NCBI GenBank assembly: GCA_047967505.1 | Contig: CM106540.1 | Origin: Dipteris shenzhenensis | Taxonomy: Eukaryota > Polypodiophyta > Polypodiopsida > Gleicheniales | Reading direction: 5' to 3' (one strand) | DNA: 64,000 bases | In this document: positions 23,869 to 35,700 of the stretch, piece after piece | Layout of the letters: every line of letters begins with the position of its first letter | How positions within the stretch are numbered: the stretch's first letter is position 1 | Notes under the pieces: generated by a model | The model's database searches: none | Seen by the model: the letters and a program-made list of their open reading frames with translations, nothing else | Told to the model about the DNA's origin: nothing | Program-made: the position numbers and the translations under genes

Positions 23869-24638
23869 ATGGAGCCACAAGTTCAAATCACTCTTGACCA
23901 GTTATTGAACTTGGTTCCAGCCTTCAAACATCAGATTTGCAAGGGATTGCTAACACAGGAGTCAGATACATGCAAAGACTATAAAGCAAGTGATGGTGAA
24001 GAAGAGACTCTAGACATTTATACATCTACAATTGAAGATGTGGACTATCAAGTGCCACTCATTGATGTCGTATACAAAAGGCAAAAAATTCCAAAAGTTT
24101 TAGTTGATGGAGGTTCAGGTGTAAATATCCTATCAGAGGATATATTAAAAAAATTTTGCTGTGTAATGAGCTGGTTCCAGCACCATTCCAAGTGAGGATG
24201 GCTGACCAAAGAAGAATCCAACCTCTTGGAATCCTGGGAGGGCAAGAAATTACAATCATGGGTATGACCTTCACAGTTACATTTGTGGTACTCAGAATGG
24301 AGGAAAAAGATTCTGCTTACAACATGCTCTTGGGTAGGCGAGCTACCAAAGTCAAGCAAGATTGGGGCTCAGAGAGAATCACTATCAGGAAGGGAAAAAA
24401 GAAAATCAAAGTTAATTTATCTTCTATAAAAAAATTTCCCAGAAAAACACAACCACTAGAAGCAAAGGGCATCAATATGATTTCCGATATTGATGAAGAT
24501 GAGGATGAAATTTTTCTCAAAAGGAACCCCACTATCTTCTCTATTTTTGAAATTGATGTTGTGAAGATTATTGATCAATATGTTGACCTGGATGAACAAA
24601 AACAAGAGTCCAATACACTTCCAGCTACTGTAGGATAG
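23869..24638 (+). pseudogene. G2 protease
   Basis: VPLIDVVYKRQKIPKVLVDG followed by GSGVNILSE shows the catalytic Asp of a retropepsin (the DGG form also found in G1). After a frameshift near 24150 come RMADQRRIQPLGILGG, YNMLLGRRATKVKQDWGSER and ITIRKGKKKIKV, each with a direct G1 counterpart. Confidence 0.8.
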
Positions 24639-24788
24639 GACAGAATCGGAACACAGTGAGAAAAGCTTCTGACAAAAGAATCTATAAAAAAGGATATAAA
24701 TGGAGACAATAGTGATGCAGAAAGATCTCTTGCTTCTACATCACTAGGACGAGCAATTCAAGAGACAGAAATTTAGTTTGAAGAGCAA

Positions 24789-25860
24789 ATGCAAAGGAGT
24801 GCCCGGGTAAGACAAGATGACTTGGAAGAAATGAATTTGGGAGATGATGATAACCCACAAACAGTCATGGTAAGTACAAATCTTCCCCCACCATTCAAAG
24901 TGGCTCTCAGAAATTTATTAGAACAGTACAAGGACATTTTTGCATGGCATTACACTGATATGAAGGGGGTAGATCCATCATTCTGTCAACATAGAATAAA
25001 TCTAAAAACGGATGCAGTGCCAATCATTCAAGGGAGATATAGAATGAATCCAAATTATGCCTAGTTGGTAAAGGAGGAAATTGACAAGTTGCTAAGGGTT
25101 GGTTTCATATATCCCCTAACACATGTGACATGGTTATCTCCAATTGTTATTGTTCCAAAGAAAAATGGGAAACTGAGAAAATGTGTTGATTACAGAAAGT
25201 TGAATGTAGCAACCATCACTGATCCATTCCCTCTTCCATTTTGTGATTCATTGCTTGATGCTGTGGCTGGACATGAGATTTACAGTTTTTTAGATGGTTT
25301 CAGTGGGTATAACTAGATCAGAATGGCTCCAGAAGACAGAGATAAAACTGCATTTGTAACAGAACGGGGTGTATTTGCATCCAATGTCATGACCTTTGGA
25401 TTGAAAAATGCACCACCCACTTTCCAAAAATATAACAAGAGGTATTTGCAGAGTACCTAACCTCATTCATGAAGGTATTTTTGGATGACTTCTCAGTATT
25501 TGGAAAAAGGATAGACCATTTGCATCACTTGTCATTATGCTTTGCTAAATGCAGATTTGCTGGTCTGAGCTTAAACCGAGCAAAATGTGCTTTTGCTATC
25601 AGTAGAGGTATTCTACTGGAACATATTATCTCACAAGAAGGCATGGAGATTGACCCTAACAAGGTCTTAGCAATCCAAAATGCTAAAGCTCCAAAAAATT
25701 TCAAGCAACTACAGAGATTCATTGGCCAAATAAAATGGCACTGTATATTTCTGAGATACCTTGCTGATATATGTTATCCTCTTACTAAACTCACAAGGGA
25801 TACTGAACCATTCATCTGGGACACTCCTAAAGAACAAGCTTTCAACATTCTCTAGAAAAT
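24789..25860 (+). pseudogene. G2 reverse transcriptase
   Basis: It carries YKDIFAWHYTDMKGVDPSF, RYRMNPNYA followed by TAG at 25062, WLSPIVIVPKKNGKLRKCVD, FLDGFSGYN followed by TAG at 25314, a frameshift near 25430, and the catalytic VFLDDFSVFGK from about 25472. At least two stops and one frameshift make it inactive. Confidence 0.85.
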
Positions 25861-25864
25861 ACTG

Positions 25865-27114
25865 ATGGTTGCTCCTGTATTACAACCTCCTCTTCCTTTT
25901 GAAGTCTTTGTGGATGCATCAGATTCAGCAGTGGGAGCAGTCTTCATGCAACAACAATCACCTAAGTCATTTAGACCTATATATTATGCAAGCAGAATCA
26001 TGACAAAACATGAAAAGAACTATGCAACAACAAAAAAGAGAAGCACTTGGTATGGTGTATGATTTGAATAAATTCAGACATTATCTTTTGGATAACAAAG
26101 TACTTTTCATGTTGACCATTGGGCCCATTTCAAAAGTGGGGATTGGACTTTATTGGACCAATCAAGCCTCTAGCAAAATATTTCGGTAATTAATATATAC
26201 TTGGTGCTACTGATTATTGGATAAAATGGGTAGAGGTTGTTGTACTCAAAACATGGAAAGCTAGAACAGTTGCACATTTTCTATACCATAATATTGTTAC
26301 CAGATTTGGTGTTCCGATTGAGATTATATCTTATAGAGGGACCCATTTCATAAACAAAACAATCAGAAAGATGACAAAAATGCACATGATGTTGCACAAA
26401 AATTCTACAACATATTACCCACAAGCCAATGGTTTGGTTGAGAGTACAAACAAGTTAATGAAAAAGGTTTACAAAAGAACCATTGCTGATCATTCAGAGG
26501 ATTGGGATCATCATTTAGACTCAGTACTTTGAGCACTAAGGATAGCTCACAAGGTAGCCACAAGATTGACACCTTTCAGGCTAGTGTATGGATGTGAGGC
26601 AGCAGTACCAATGGAATTTGTTGCAGGAAGTCTCAGAGTAGCAATTGACAACAGACTTTCCCCAGAAGACTCCATCAATACAAGGTTGGAGCAGCTTTTA
26701 CAATTAGATGAGGATAGATTGACAAGCTCTCACACAGTTGACATTATTCAACGAAGAAGAGCAGCATGGATAAATAGAAAGATAAAGTTTAAGCTTTTCA
26801 AAAAGGGCGATTTAGTGTTGATGTTCAACACCAAATTGGGAAAAATGCTAGGAAAATTCAAGCTCAGATATGATGGTCCATTCAGTTTATTTGAGGCATA
26901 TGAACAAGGGACATTTCTTCTCTCAAATCTCCATGGTAATCCATTTGACAAACTAGTAAATGGCTTTAGACTGAAACCATACATTGAAGATCCTAAAATA
27001 GAGGCAAAAATAAATACAGTTTCATATAACATAATATTTTCACTTTGTTTTAACATTTCAGGTTACCAAAGTACCAAGCATCTCCAAAGTACAAACTCTA
27101 TGTATATCACATAG
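25865..27114 (+). pseudogene. G2 RNase H joined to integrase core by deletion
   Basis: RNase H runs from FVDASDSAVGAVFMQQQ to FHVDH at about 26120. The next codons already read like the integrase core start (KWGLDFIGPIK near 26137). The rest of RNase H and the integrase HHCC zinc region, several hundred codons in G1, are therefore missing. The integrase continues to TPFRLVYGCEAAVPMEFVAG (26569) and LVNGFRLKPY (about 26960). Confidence 0.8.
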
Positions 27115-28200
27115 CCAAGGACCTACAGACGAATGTCGCTTTAAGAGATTACAATTGTTCAGTCTACAGAAAATCAACGTAGAACTATCTCTAGTGACAA
27201 ATGAAGAAAATAATGCAATATCAGAATTATTTTACACACTGATAAATGGAAGAAATCAAGAGCAGTAACTAAAGAGCACCATGCGAGGTAGCAACAATAA
27301 AGATTACTACAAAAGTAGCAACAACAACAGACATCTCTCCGATCTCTCCGCCACCCTGACAGAACAGCTTCGACATCAAGTGGTAGCCCGCCTGGCAGGA
27401 CACTCAAACCAACTACAAAGCAACAAACTATCTAATCAAGCAATTTTATTTTATCGCAAACAAGGGGTTAATTATAGTGTCATCACAGGAGAGCTGGAAC
27501 ATACACAAAACCTATATGTGATCTAAGCGGCAATCCAGCTAGAGTCTGACTCCCTAGAAAATGCAGTCTGACTAGTATCCGACACGCCTCTAACTAGGAC
27601 AGGCGTAATACTGGTGTCCGACAGCACAACCAGCTCAGTCGGATATATCCGACTCCTATCCATCAGTGCTCGCCACAATCTGTCCGACCAAAGTCCGTTT
27701 GATCCTAAGGCAATGTGTCACATTGGATTGACACATATGAGGTCCCCGACTCACATCTGCCCCTCTTCCGACTAAAGTTGCACACATCGCCAAACAACCG
27801 ACTTTGCCCCGACTCCAGTAAGTCAACCATCTGCACTCCCGACTATCCACTACCAAGGGAATTTTGTAATTTCCCACTTTCATGTGAAGCTCTAACCTCA
27901 GCGCAGCCAATCATGGAAATTACACATGACACCGATGCAATCCTCACAAGGACTCTCATAATCTGACAATGGGAGCTCGATGTAACTCTCCCCCAATCAT
28001 TGACTCCGACTACCAGTCGACAACAAGGAAGCTCCACAAAGATCAACAAAAAAATGCCAGTTCCTGCAATCTCCACCCCACACGAACTGGTACATATGGC
28101 ACCAAAACGTAAGTTTCGCCCCACAACCTTGATCTCTTCTCAGCCTCAACAGCCATCCCTCAACCTCCTCATCTCTACCACCCTCCTCAACTCGAACATG
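27115..28200 (+). other. G2 spacer between integrase and LPW ORF
   Basis: No coding match. 27560-28020 is enriched in CCGAC/CCGACT strings on both strands (see findings). Confidence 0.5.
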
Positions 28201-28860
28201 GCTCCCAGGAAGAACCCGATGACCCCCACATGAAAGAGCCCATGCCAAAGCCCTGCTATAGAGAAAACCGTCATGGCGGAAGCGAACAAAGAGATAGAGA
28301 GTGACTATGAGACGCCATAGCCCAACACTGAAGAAGCAGATAATTATAGCTACCTTCCTCGGATTCAAAGTATCTCTTAACATGCAGAAGAACCAAAAGT
28401 GACTGAAGAAGATCGGCTTGCTACACTATGCAACACTGCCTTGGGCGGCTTGGAAATCCTCACTCGATGCTCTCAAAAAGTATGAGTATTTCTAGAAAAC
28501 GGGAGGTAAGTTGACAGATACCTTAATGGTTACCCCTGAAGTCATTGTTGAAGTTTTTCAATAACCGTTGATAATGGAGGAGGTTACATATCAAAAGGTT
28601 ATTGATCAAGAGATGCAACAAGAGTTTGGTCCGCTTGAGACGGCCAAAAACTATTTTGCGTCGTCAGTAATGTGCAAGACAGCGGGAGAAGGTAGTAGTT
28701 AATCTGGTATTTGGAAAGAATGCAATTGTTGGTCAAAACCAATACCATGAGCCACGACTCATATGCCTTGCTCAAAGTAGCCGAATTCAAGGGTCATGAG
28801 CGAAATTGTGAAAAAGGACTTAATGTCAACATATGCACACTCGAAGATTTCGCCCATCAT
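28201..28860 (+). pseudogene. G2 LPW-domain ORF remnant (aORF1)
   Basis: The frame around 28403-28456 reads LKKIGLLHYATLPWAAWK, followed by SSLDALKKYEYF, a stop, then GGKLTDTLMVTPEVIVEVF. This aligns with the G1 peptide at 37992 and the G3 peptide at 50252, in the same order relative to integrase. Stops lie before and within. The family is not named; the shape recalls the plant-transposon-protein domains found next to Athila-type elements. Confidence 0.6.
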
Positions 28861-28999
28861 CACCGCTCTATTTGAATTTGCAGCATAGAGTTCGACTGAG
28901 AAGCCTCATGTGAGTATCTAATATAGGGAGCAAAGGACAAAAATATGGCATAGCCCAGATACAAAGCAAGAGAGCAAGCACAACCTGGATCGAGTAAAA

Positions 29000-30090
29000 G
29001 ATGCCTTGGTAAAGATTTGAAGGCAGCCAACTATTCACATGAAGAGAGCATGCGAGTGATGTATGGAACATCACTCGCAGAATCGTTATGGGATACTCCC
29101 ATTGCCAAAGAAGCAGAGTTCCTAAGAAAATCACAAAAGCCAACAACAAGGAAGATTAAGCTAAATCCAAGAGCAAACACAGTAGAGAAAAACAGACATG
29201 GGTACTCCCGAGAATCCTACTCAATTCTCCTCCACATAGCCCAGTAGGTGGTTTCTCACCACTATGCAAACTTACTGTTCTTTTGGAGACCCCGATATCA
29301 GATGCACTGGCAAAGAGAACACATGAGGAGGTGTCAACAATGGAGGTAGACCATGCCTTAATCACAACGAAAGACTACTGTGATCAACAAAGAAAAAAGA
29401 ACTGGAAATTGCAAAAGCAAGTATAGGAGTTATAGAGAGAATAAGAGGTAGCAAAGAGTTTACTTCTCAAACAGATAGAACTTGAGCAAGAGTTGGCTAA
29501 TGCACATGCAGAGGTTTCCGAGATGGCTAAAGAGTACAACAGCTCCAAGGAATAGCAAAACATATACATAGCAAAATTGACAGGGAGGTCAAAGTACAAC
29601 AAGAATGCATGCCTACTATCAAAGCATGGCTACAAGAAATAAAGGATGAGTTTTTTATTCAACTTGACAAAATGGGTTGATCAGAGAGAATTATAGATTG
29701 AGAGTACACTCCTAAAAGACTGCATCTCTGCGCTTGAAAATATTGAAGTACAATTCAGGGAAATGGCAACAGAAGTAGATGGTGTGTTTATGACAACAAC
29801 AGATATTACTGAAATGAAGAATCAGCTCAGCAAGACTTCACAGGAAGCATGGGCCAATCTTAAAAGCAGGCTTTTTGCAATTGCTACATGCCCATATTAA
29901 GCATTTGCTTTAGCTCAACAAGACTTCACAAGAAGCATGGCCAATCTTAAAAGTAGGCTTTTTGCAATTGCTACACGCCCATATCAAGGATTTGCTTCAG
30001 TTGCTTACGCATATGAGGCTATGCCACATGAGCTAAAGGATCTCAGGGAAAGAGTGAAGGCAGGAACTAAAAGACAAAGCCCATGAAAAA
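29000..30090 (+). pseudogene. G2 coiled-coil ORF remnant (aORF2)
   Basis: Heptad-rich peptides such as LLLKQIELEQELANAHAEVS (about 29460-29520) are followed by EVDGVFMTTTDITEMKNQLS (about 29770-29830). The layout matches aORF2 of G1 and G3: Glu/Gln/Lys-rich and without Cys motifs. Stops interrupt it. Confidence 0.55.
29825..30001. repeat. Two-copy tandem repeat, 89 bp, inside G2 aORF2
   Basis: CTCAGCAAGACTTCACAGGA at 29825 recurs at 29914 with few changes. Both copies encode the NLKSRLFAIAT peptide. Confidence 0.85.
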
Positions 30091-31487
30091 ATATCAAATT
30101 TATTTTGTGGGACCCAAGCCTGTGTTTTGTTTCATATGAATTGTCTTAAAGTGGTTTTGAAGCATTTTGGAAAGAAACAAACCTCTTTTTATTGTACTAT
30201 GCAATTTCTTGGAAGGATACACACATTTCATGAACGACTTTGGTGACATGCAACTATGGCCATCTTTTCTCTACCTTAATAGCCCCCCTCCTCTTCATGA
30301 CTTCATTGGTCCCCTTTCCCCCGCCCACCACTGAAAAATAAAAGGGTGGCTAATGCTACCCAAAATATTCACCAATAAGCTTTGTCCAACTCGTGCCATT
30401 GTTTTTTAAAAGAGATCTAAGTAAAGAGAACCCCACCGCCCTTATTATCATGACATTAGAGAAAACCCTCCACCTATACATACTAGCATAACGTACTGTG
30501 CTATATGCTGGGAGAATAGCTCAACATTCTTTGAAAACCAAGTCGAGTCATAAAAAATTAGAGTTCATTACGTATTTCGACATGGCATTACAATGCAAAA
30601 CAATAATGGCTATTAGCCACTCAAACTACATTTTCACATATTCGCATTAATTAATTAGCTATTGCTCCCCCCCTCTCTCAATTAACCTATGCCTAATATG
30701 CAATTCTCCCCCTCCATCTCTGATCGCTTGCCCTCTGCCTCCGTCATCGCTAAATCAGCATCGCCTCCTTGCTCCCCTACTTGGTGCTCAGCCCTTTCCT
30801 CCCTCCCCTCCCTCTCCCATGTGCTCAGCCCTCTCCTCCCTCCCTCTCTCTCCCCTCCCTCTTCTCTCCCTCCCCTCCTTCTCCCCTGTGCTTGGTCCTC
30901 CCTCTCCCTCTCCCTCCCCTTAGCCCTCTCGTCCTGTTCTTCTTTCTTCCAAGGAGGCTTTAATAGCCCCTCTTCTCCTCCCTTCAGGTTGGCCTCTCTT
31001 TATAGTAGCCAGCATAACCTTCTAGACACCAAAAGCTTCTCTAAGAAGCTTGTAAACTTCTCTCAAATCTTCTTCAAATTTGTGCAACAAATTCAACAAA
31101 GCCTTACCTTTGATTACTTTACTCCCCCCACACACTAGCAGCATAAATTAATCAAATGTGCAGTTTTCTTGTTGGGGGGCCCTATTCACATACAAAATTA
31201 GCCTTAAGGGTAACGTCTCTCACATTGGATAATGTCATGTCATAAAGAAGATTCCATATCAATCCATTTGTTACAAGCTATAGTAACAATGCTATTTAAA
31301 ACATACTTGGGGTAACCATAGGAACAATGTTTTCACAACTGTGCATGATTTTGGGCCTAACCACTATCCTAATTTTGGGGATAGGGCCTAGTATGTTGTG
31401 TAGCTAACCCATTAATGATTTAACACCATATCTTTGTTTGGGAGGCTTGTTGCGTAATCATTTGTCCCTTGTGTTTTGTGACTTCTT

Positions 31488-31561
<74 letters not shown>

Positions 31562-32131
31562 AGCAGGATAGATTTCAATAGTTCAAAACATACAAACATG
31601 TCTTTCCATCTATGGTAACTCCCAAACAACACCTATTTTATTGATCCTAATTCCTCCACCAGTTTAGCTAGCTTGAGCTCTTTATGATAAAGTATATCAT
31701 CCTTACCATTAAGAATGGTGGCATCTAAAAGTGGGTAGCTTGTGAGTTGGGTGTTGTCCATGGAGGGCGCTCCTATGTAACGACTAAGTTCATCCTCCAC
31801 TAGACTAACTCATAGGCATCCAAGTACAAAATCTCCACCCAACCAATTGCATGGATCACAAAATGCAATTTCCACATAGCTACTAGAATGTCCCTTTTGA
31901 TTTTAGCTCCTTTGCTAAACCTTAGTCTCTTTTATCCCCATTAAGTCCTTTTAGGTCCTCACTAATTCATTAACATTTAATCTTGCACTTAGGCATACAT
32001 CCTCAGGTGCATAATTAATGAGCTAACCCAAACTAATGTGCATGGAGGACTTAGAATCTAGTCATCTTGGACCGCGATCATTAAGCACCTCAACAAATGA
32101 GTACATTATCACAATCTAGCTTCATAACAAT
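30091..32131. other. Spacer with pyrimidine-rich tract and GA microsatellite
   Basis: 30720-30960 is a CT-rich tract (CCCTCC-type) that opens a long Pro/Ser/Leu frame with no family match. 31490-31558 is (GA)n with a GGGA interruption. No gene was recognised. ATCAC at 32132-32136 is the target duplication of the next element. Confidence 0.6.
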
Positions 32132-32136
32132 ATCAC

Positions 32137-32490
32137 TGTGAAGATAGTGGGAGAGAGGGAAGGAGTCTCACTTGCGGCTTTCTCACATGCACAAATGGGG
32201 GAATACACACAAAGATGGAGGCTGAAAACAGTTTTCCTCTTCTTAGTTGTGAAAGCCAAAAGAACTCTAGTACAAAGAAAATAGAAGAACCCTATATGTG
32301 GGTCTCAAACCAAACTCAACTAACTAAGGTGGCTTACTAACTGAGCCACAAACTAGAGTAGATAAGGATAGCTGTCATCCAGCTATTATTCGTGGGCGGT
32401 GTACCAACCGCATCTCTAGCTAACAAGTCGGTGACATAAATACACAACGGTCACCCTAGCATATCGCGAGTGGAGCTCGATATCTCAACA
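32137..32490 (-). repeat. Copia-A 3' LTR
   Basis: It reads TGTTGAGATATC...CACA on minus and matches 44099-44452 with few substitutions. A polypurine tract on minus (CGAGGGGGAG) adjoins it at 32491-32500. Confidence 0.9.
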
Positions 32491-32785
32491 CTCCCCCTCG
32501 AGCTCAATCCCAATTCCTGCACACCAAGCAGGTCTCTGAACTTGTGCAGCTTCTCTGTGCCCAATGCTTTCGTGAATATGTCAGCTACTTGATCCTCTGT
32601 GCTGACATAAACTAGATCAATAAGACCTAGCAAAACCTTCTCCCACACATAGTGATAATGCACCTCAATGTGCTTTGTTCTAGCATGAAAGACTGGGTTC
32701 TTTGCCAAGTGTATGCTGCTCATGTTGTCACAATAAATGACAAATGGCCCATCTGTAGACTGATGCATATCATGGAAGAAGTCGT
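32491..32785 (-). pseudogene. Copia-A RNase H C-terminal end
   Basis: The minus frame gives CLDDFFHDMHQ, then VIYCDNMSSIHLAKNPVFHA, HIEVHYHYV and DQVADIFTKALGTEKLHKF. This is the last quarter of copia RNase H with the CDN catalytic block. Upstream homology is lost at about 32785, where G1 begins on the other strand. Confidence 0.85.
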
Positions 32786-35700
32786 CCAAGCAGCGGTGAG
32801 GGCGGAACAAGTTCTGTTTACTTCCAAGGGAAGGAAAGGAAAAGTGAAGTATGAGGAGGCTGAGGGAGACTCCGATACCGATAATGAGGAGGAGTCGGAT
32901 CAGTCGGATGAGGAGGAGGACAAACGTTCCATGAGGCGGAAGGCTGGAAAAACGGCAGGGAAGTCATTTCCGGAAGGATCTGCTACCGGAGCCAAAAGCC
33001 GGGATAGTGGAATAGGGTCCTCTTCAAAAGTTCGCAAGGATACTTGGTGTAATCGGTGCCGAAATGCAGGACACTTAGCAGAGGAATGTGGTTTGAATGA
33101 GCGGTGGTGTGCGATTTGCCAAACAGCGACGCATACCACGAAGATCTGCCGCTATAATGCACGAATAGCCCCGACACCAGCGGTGGCGGCGGTAGTTGCG
33201 GCACCAGCCGCAGCACCAGCCGCGGTACCAGCCGCACCGGCGAGAAGACCTTGGCGGCTGAGAACGGCTGGAACAGGTGCAGATGAACCAGCAGGGGAAC
33301 GGACGTTCCTATGTTTTTATTGCAATCAACCCGGACATCGAAAGGTAGATTGCGAATTATTCAAGCGCCACAAGGCGGAAAAGGAAGCAATCCGGGGATC
33401 CGGAGAAGGCAAGTCCACACCAGCAGTGAATGCGGTTCTGATTATCGAATGCGATGATGCCAGTCAGCAACAGGATAGCAAGGAGCCTAGTCCGACGTCC
33501 GAAGAAGTATCGGAAGTACCGGCGGGTGTCCCTGTTGAAGGCAAAGTGGGAGGAAGTGCAAGCGGAGATGTGCTCGTGGTCACACGATCCCAAGAAAAGG
33601 TGCGGGAATACAAGGCCCCGCAAGAGAAGGGGAGACCTACGGCGTTGGACTGGCAGGCACAACAAAAGGTGCGGTCGACGGTCGGTGAATGGGTCCAGAA
33701 AACCCCAACGGTGTTACCTAGGCCGAGCGCGGACAAGGCAGTCTCGGTGACGGAGAATGGTGCGAAGGTGGCAAGGCGCCTGCAAGGAGAGCAGCCAGAA
33801 GCGACTTGTCTACCTACCAGTCAGAAGGACAGCCTGATGACTGGCGAGGAGGGTGTTGAACCATATGATTTATGGCAGGATTTGCGGAAACAGCAAATAC
33901 ACATGACAATGGAGCAATTGTTAGCATTGGTACCCAATTTCCGGAGTTCTCTCATCAAACAATTGACGGAACCAGTCAGGGCGATGGAGTCGGAGATGGA
34001 AGCGGTAACAATGGAAGTGTCGTCAGACGGATCTGCAAAGCCTGAAGCGGAAGTACAGCCTCCTGTTTTTGACGAAGAGGTCCCGGTAATTTCCGTAACA
34101 CTGGAGAACAGCCGTGTGGGAGGGGTGTTGCTGGACGGAGGGTCTGGGGTCAACATCCTGTCCGAACAAATGCTGGTGCCATTGGGTATCACAAAATGGG
34201 AATCAGCACCCTTCGTCGTTCGGATGGCAGACCAACGGAGAGTGCAGCCGTTAGGATTGCTCCGTGGATTGAAAATGGAGGTTTGCGGCGTGAAGTTCGA
34301 AATCGCTGCGGTGATTCTCCAGATGGAGGATATTAGCGGGTCATACCCGTTATTGCTCGGAAGACCGTGGTTGCAGCAGGCCCGTGTGAAACAAGACTGG
34401 CAATCAGACCGCATCACCATTCGGAAAGGAAAAAAGAAGCTGAAGCTCTCGGTACATACCAAACAAGGGCTGAGGACACCATTCCGACCGACGATGGCGG
34501 AAGGTATCCATATGATGGACGGAATGGGGGTCGAAGAGGAGGATGACTACTTCAGTAGGAATACGGAGCTGGTAAGCTTGTTCGAGGTCGATGTGGTTGC
34601 CGTTTTAAAGCAATATCAGCATCAGATTCCCTCGGCTACGCAGGAGTCATCCAGTTCCACGAAAGAACCAGTCGAAGGGAGTCTACCGGAAGGCACAGGA
34701 GACATGCCGGACGAAGCGGGAGTGGCGGAGGCGGAAAGAGTTTTCGAGCAGGAACTCCGTCGCTCGCGGAGGGTCAAAGAAGACGAGCTGTTGGATCTTA
34801 ACCTCGGGACGGAGGAGGAGCCAAAGAACGTCCGTGTCAGTGCGAAGCTCGATAAAGGATTTCGGGGAAAATTGGAGACATTGCTGAAATCCTTCAAAGA
34901 CGTGTTCGCCTGGGACTACACAGATTTGCTCGGCATCGATCCCAAATTCTATCAGCACAGGATCAATCTGCAGAAGGATGCGATACCGGTTCGGCAACAA
35001 CGGTATAGAATGAACCCGAACTATGCCCAGAGGGTGAAGGAGGAGCTGGACAGGTTGCTAAAGGTCGGGTTTATCTATCCGGTTGACCGTGCAACGTGGC
35101 TTTCGCCAATAGTGATTGTTTCGAAAAAGAATTTGAAGTTGCGGGTCTGTGTTGACTACAGAAAGCTTAACGCGGCGACAATCACGGATCCGTTTCCCTT
35201 GCCGTTTAATGATACTATGCTGGATACAGTGGCAGGTCACGAGATGTATTCTTTTCTGGATGGCTTCAGTGGGTATAACCAGGTGCAGATGGCACCAGAA
35301 GATCGAGAGAAAACAGCCTTCATCACGGAGTGGGGAGCATTTGTTTTCCTGGTGATGGCATTTGGGCTAAAGAATGCTCCGGCAACATTTCAACGCATGG
35401 TCCAAGAAATATTTGATGATTATTTACTAATCTTTATGCAGGTATTTCTGGACGATTTCAGTGTTTTCGGGAGTCGCAAGCAGCACCTTGAGCATCTGAA
35501 GAAATGCTTAACCCGGTGTAGGGAGGCACGGTTGTGTCTGAACCCTATGAAATGTGCATTCGCCGTGGGCAGCGGTATGCTGCTGGGTTGCATTATCTCG
35601 GCGGAAGGCATTGCGGTAGATCCGGCGAAGGTCGAAGCGATTCGGCAGGCCAAGGTTCCTGGCAACGGTAAGCAGCTCGGGAGATTCCTAGGGCAGGTTA

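Larger units (their letters stand above)
22072..30090 (+). mobile_element. Gypsy element G2, decayed, with post-integrase module
   Basis: The order is gag capsid, zinc knuckles, protease, RT, RNase H, integrase, spacer, LPW-domain ORF remnant, coiled-coil ORF remnant. All parts carry stops or frame changes. RT and integrase resemble G1 closely. The RNase H-integrase segment is deleted. LTRs were not recognised. Confidence 0.75.

Noticed and set aside
30689-31138. 149-codon Pro/Ser/Leu-rich plus-strand frame
   Set aside because: It lies over a CT-rich tract and has no domain. Composition alone explains the openness.
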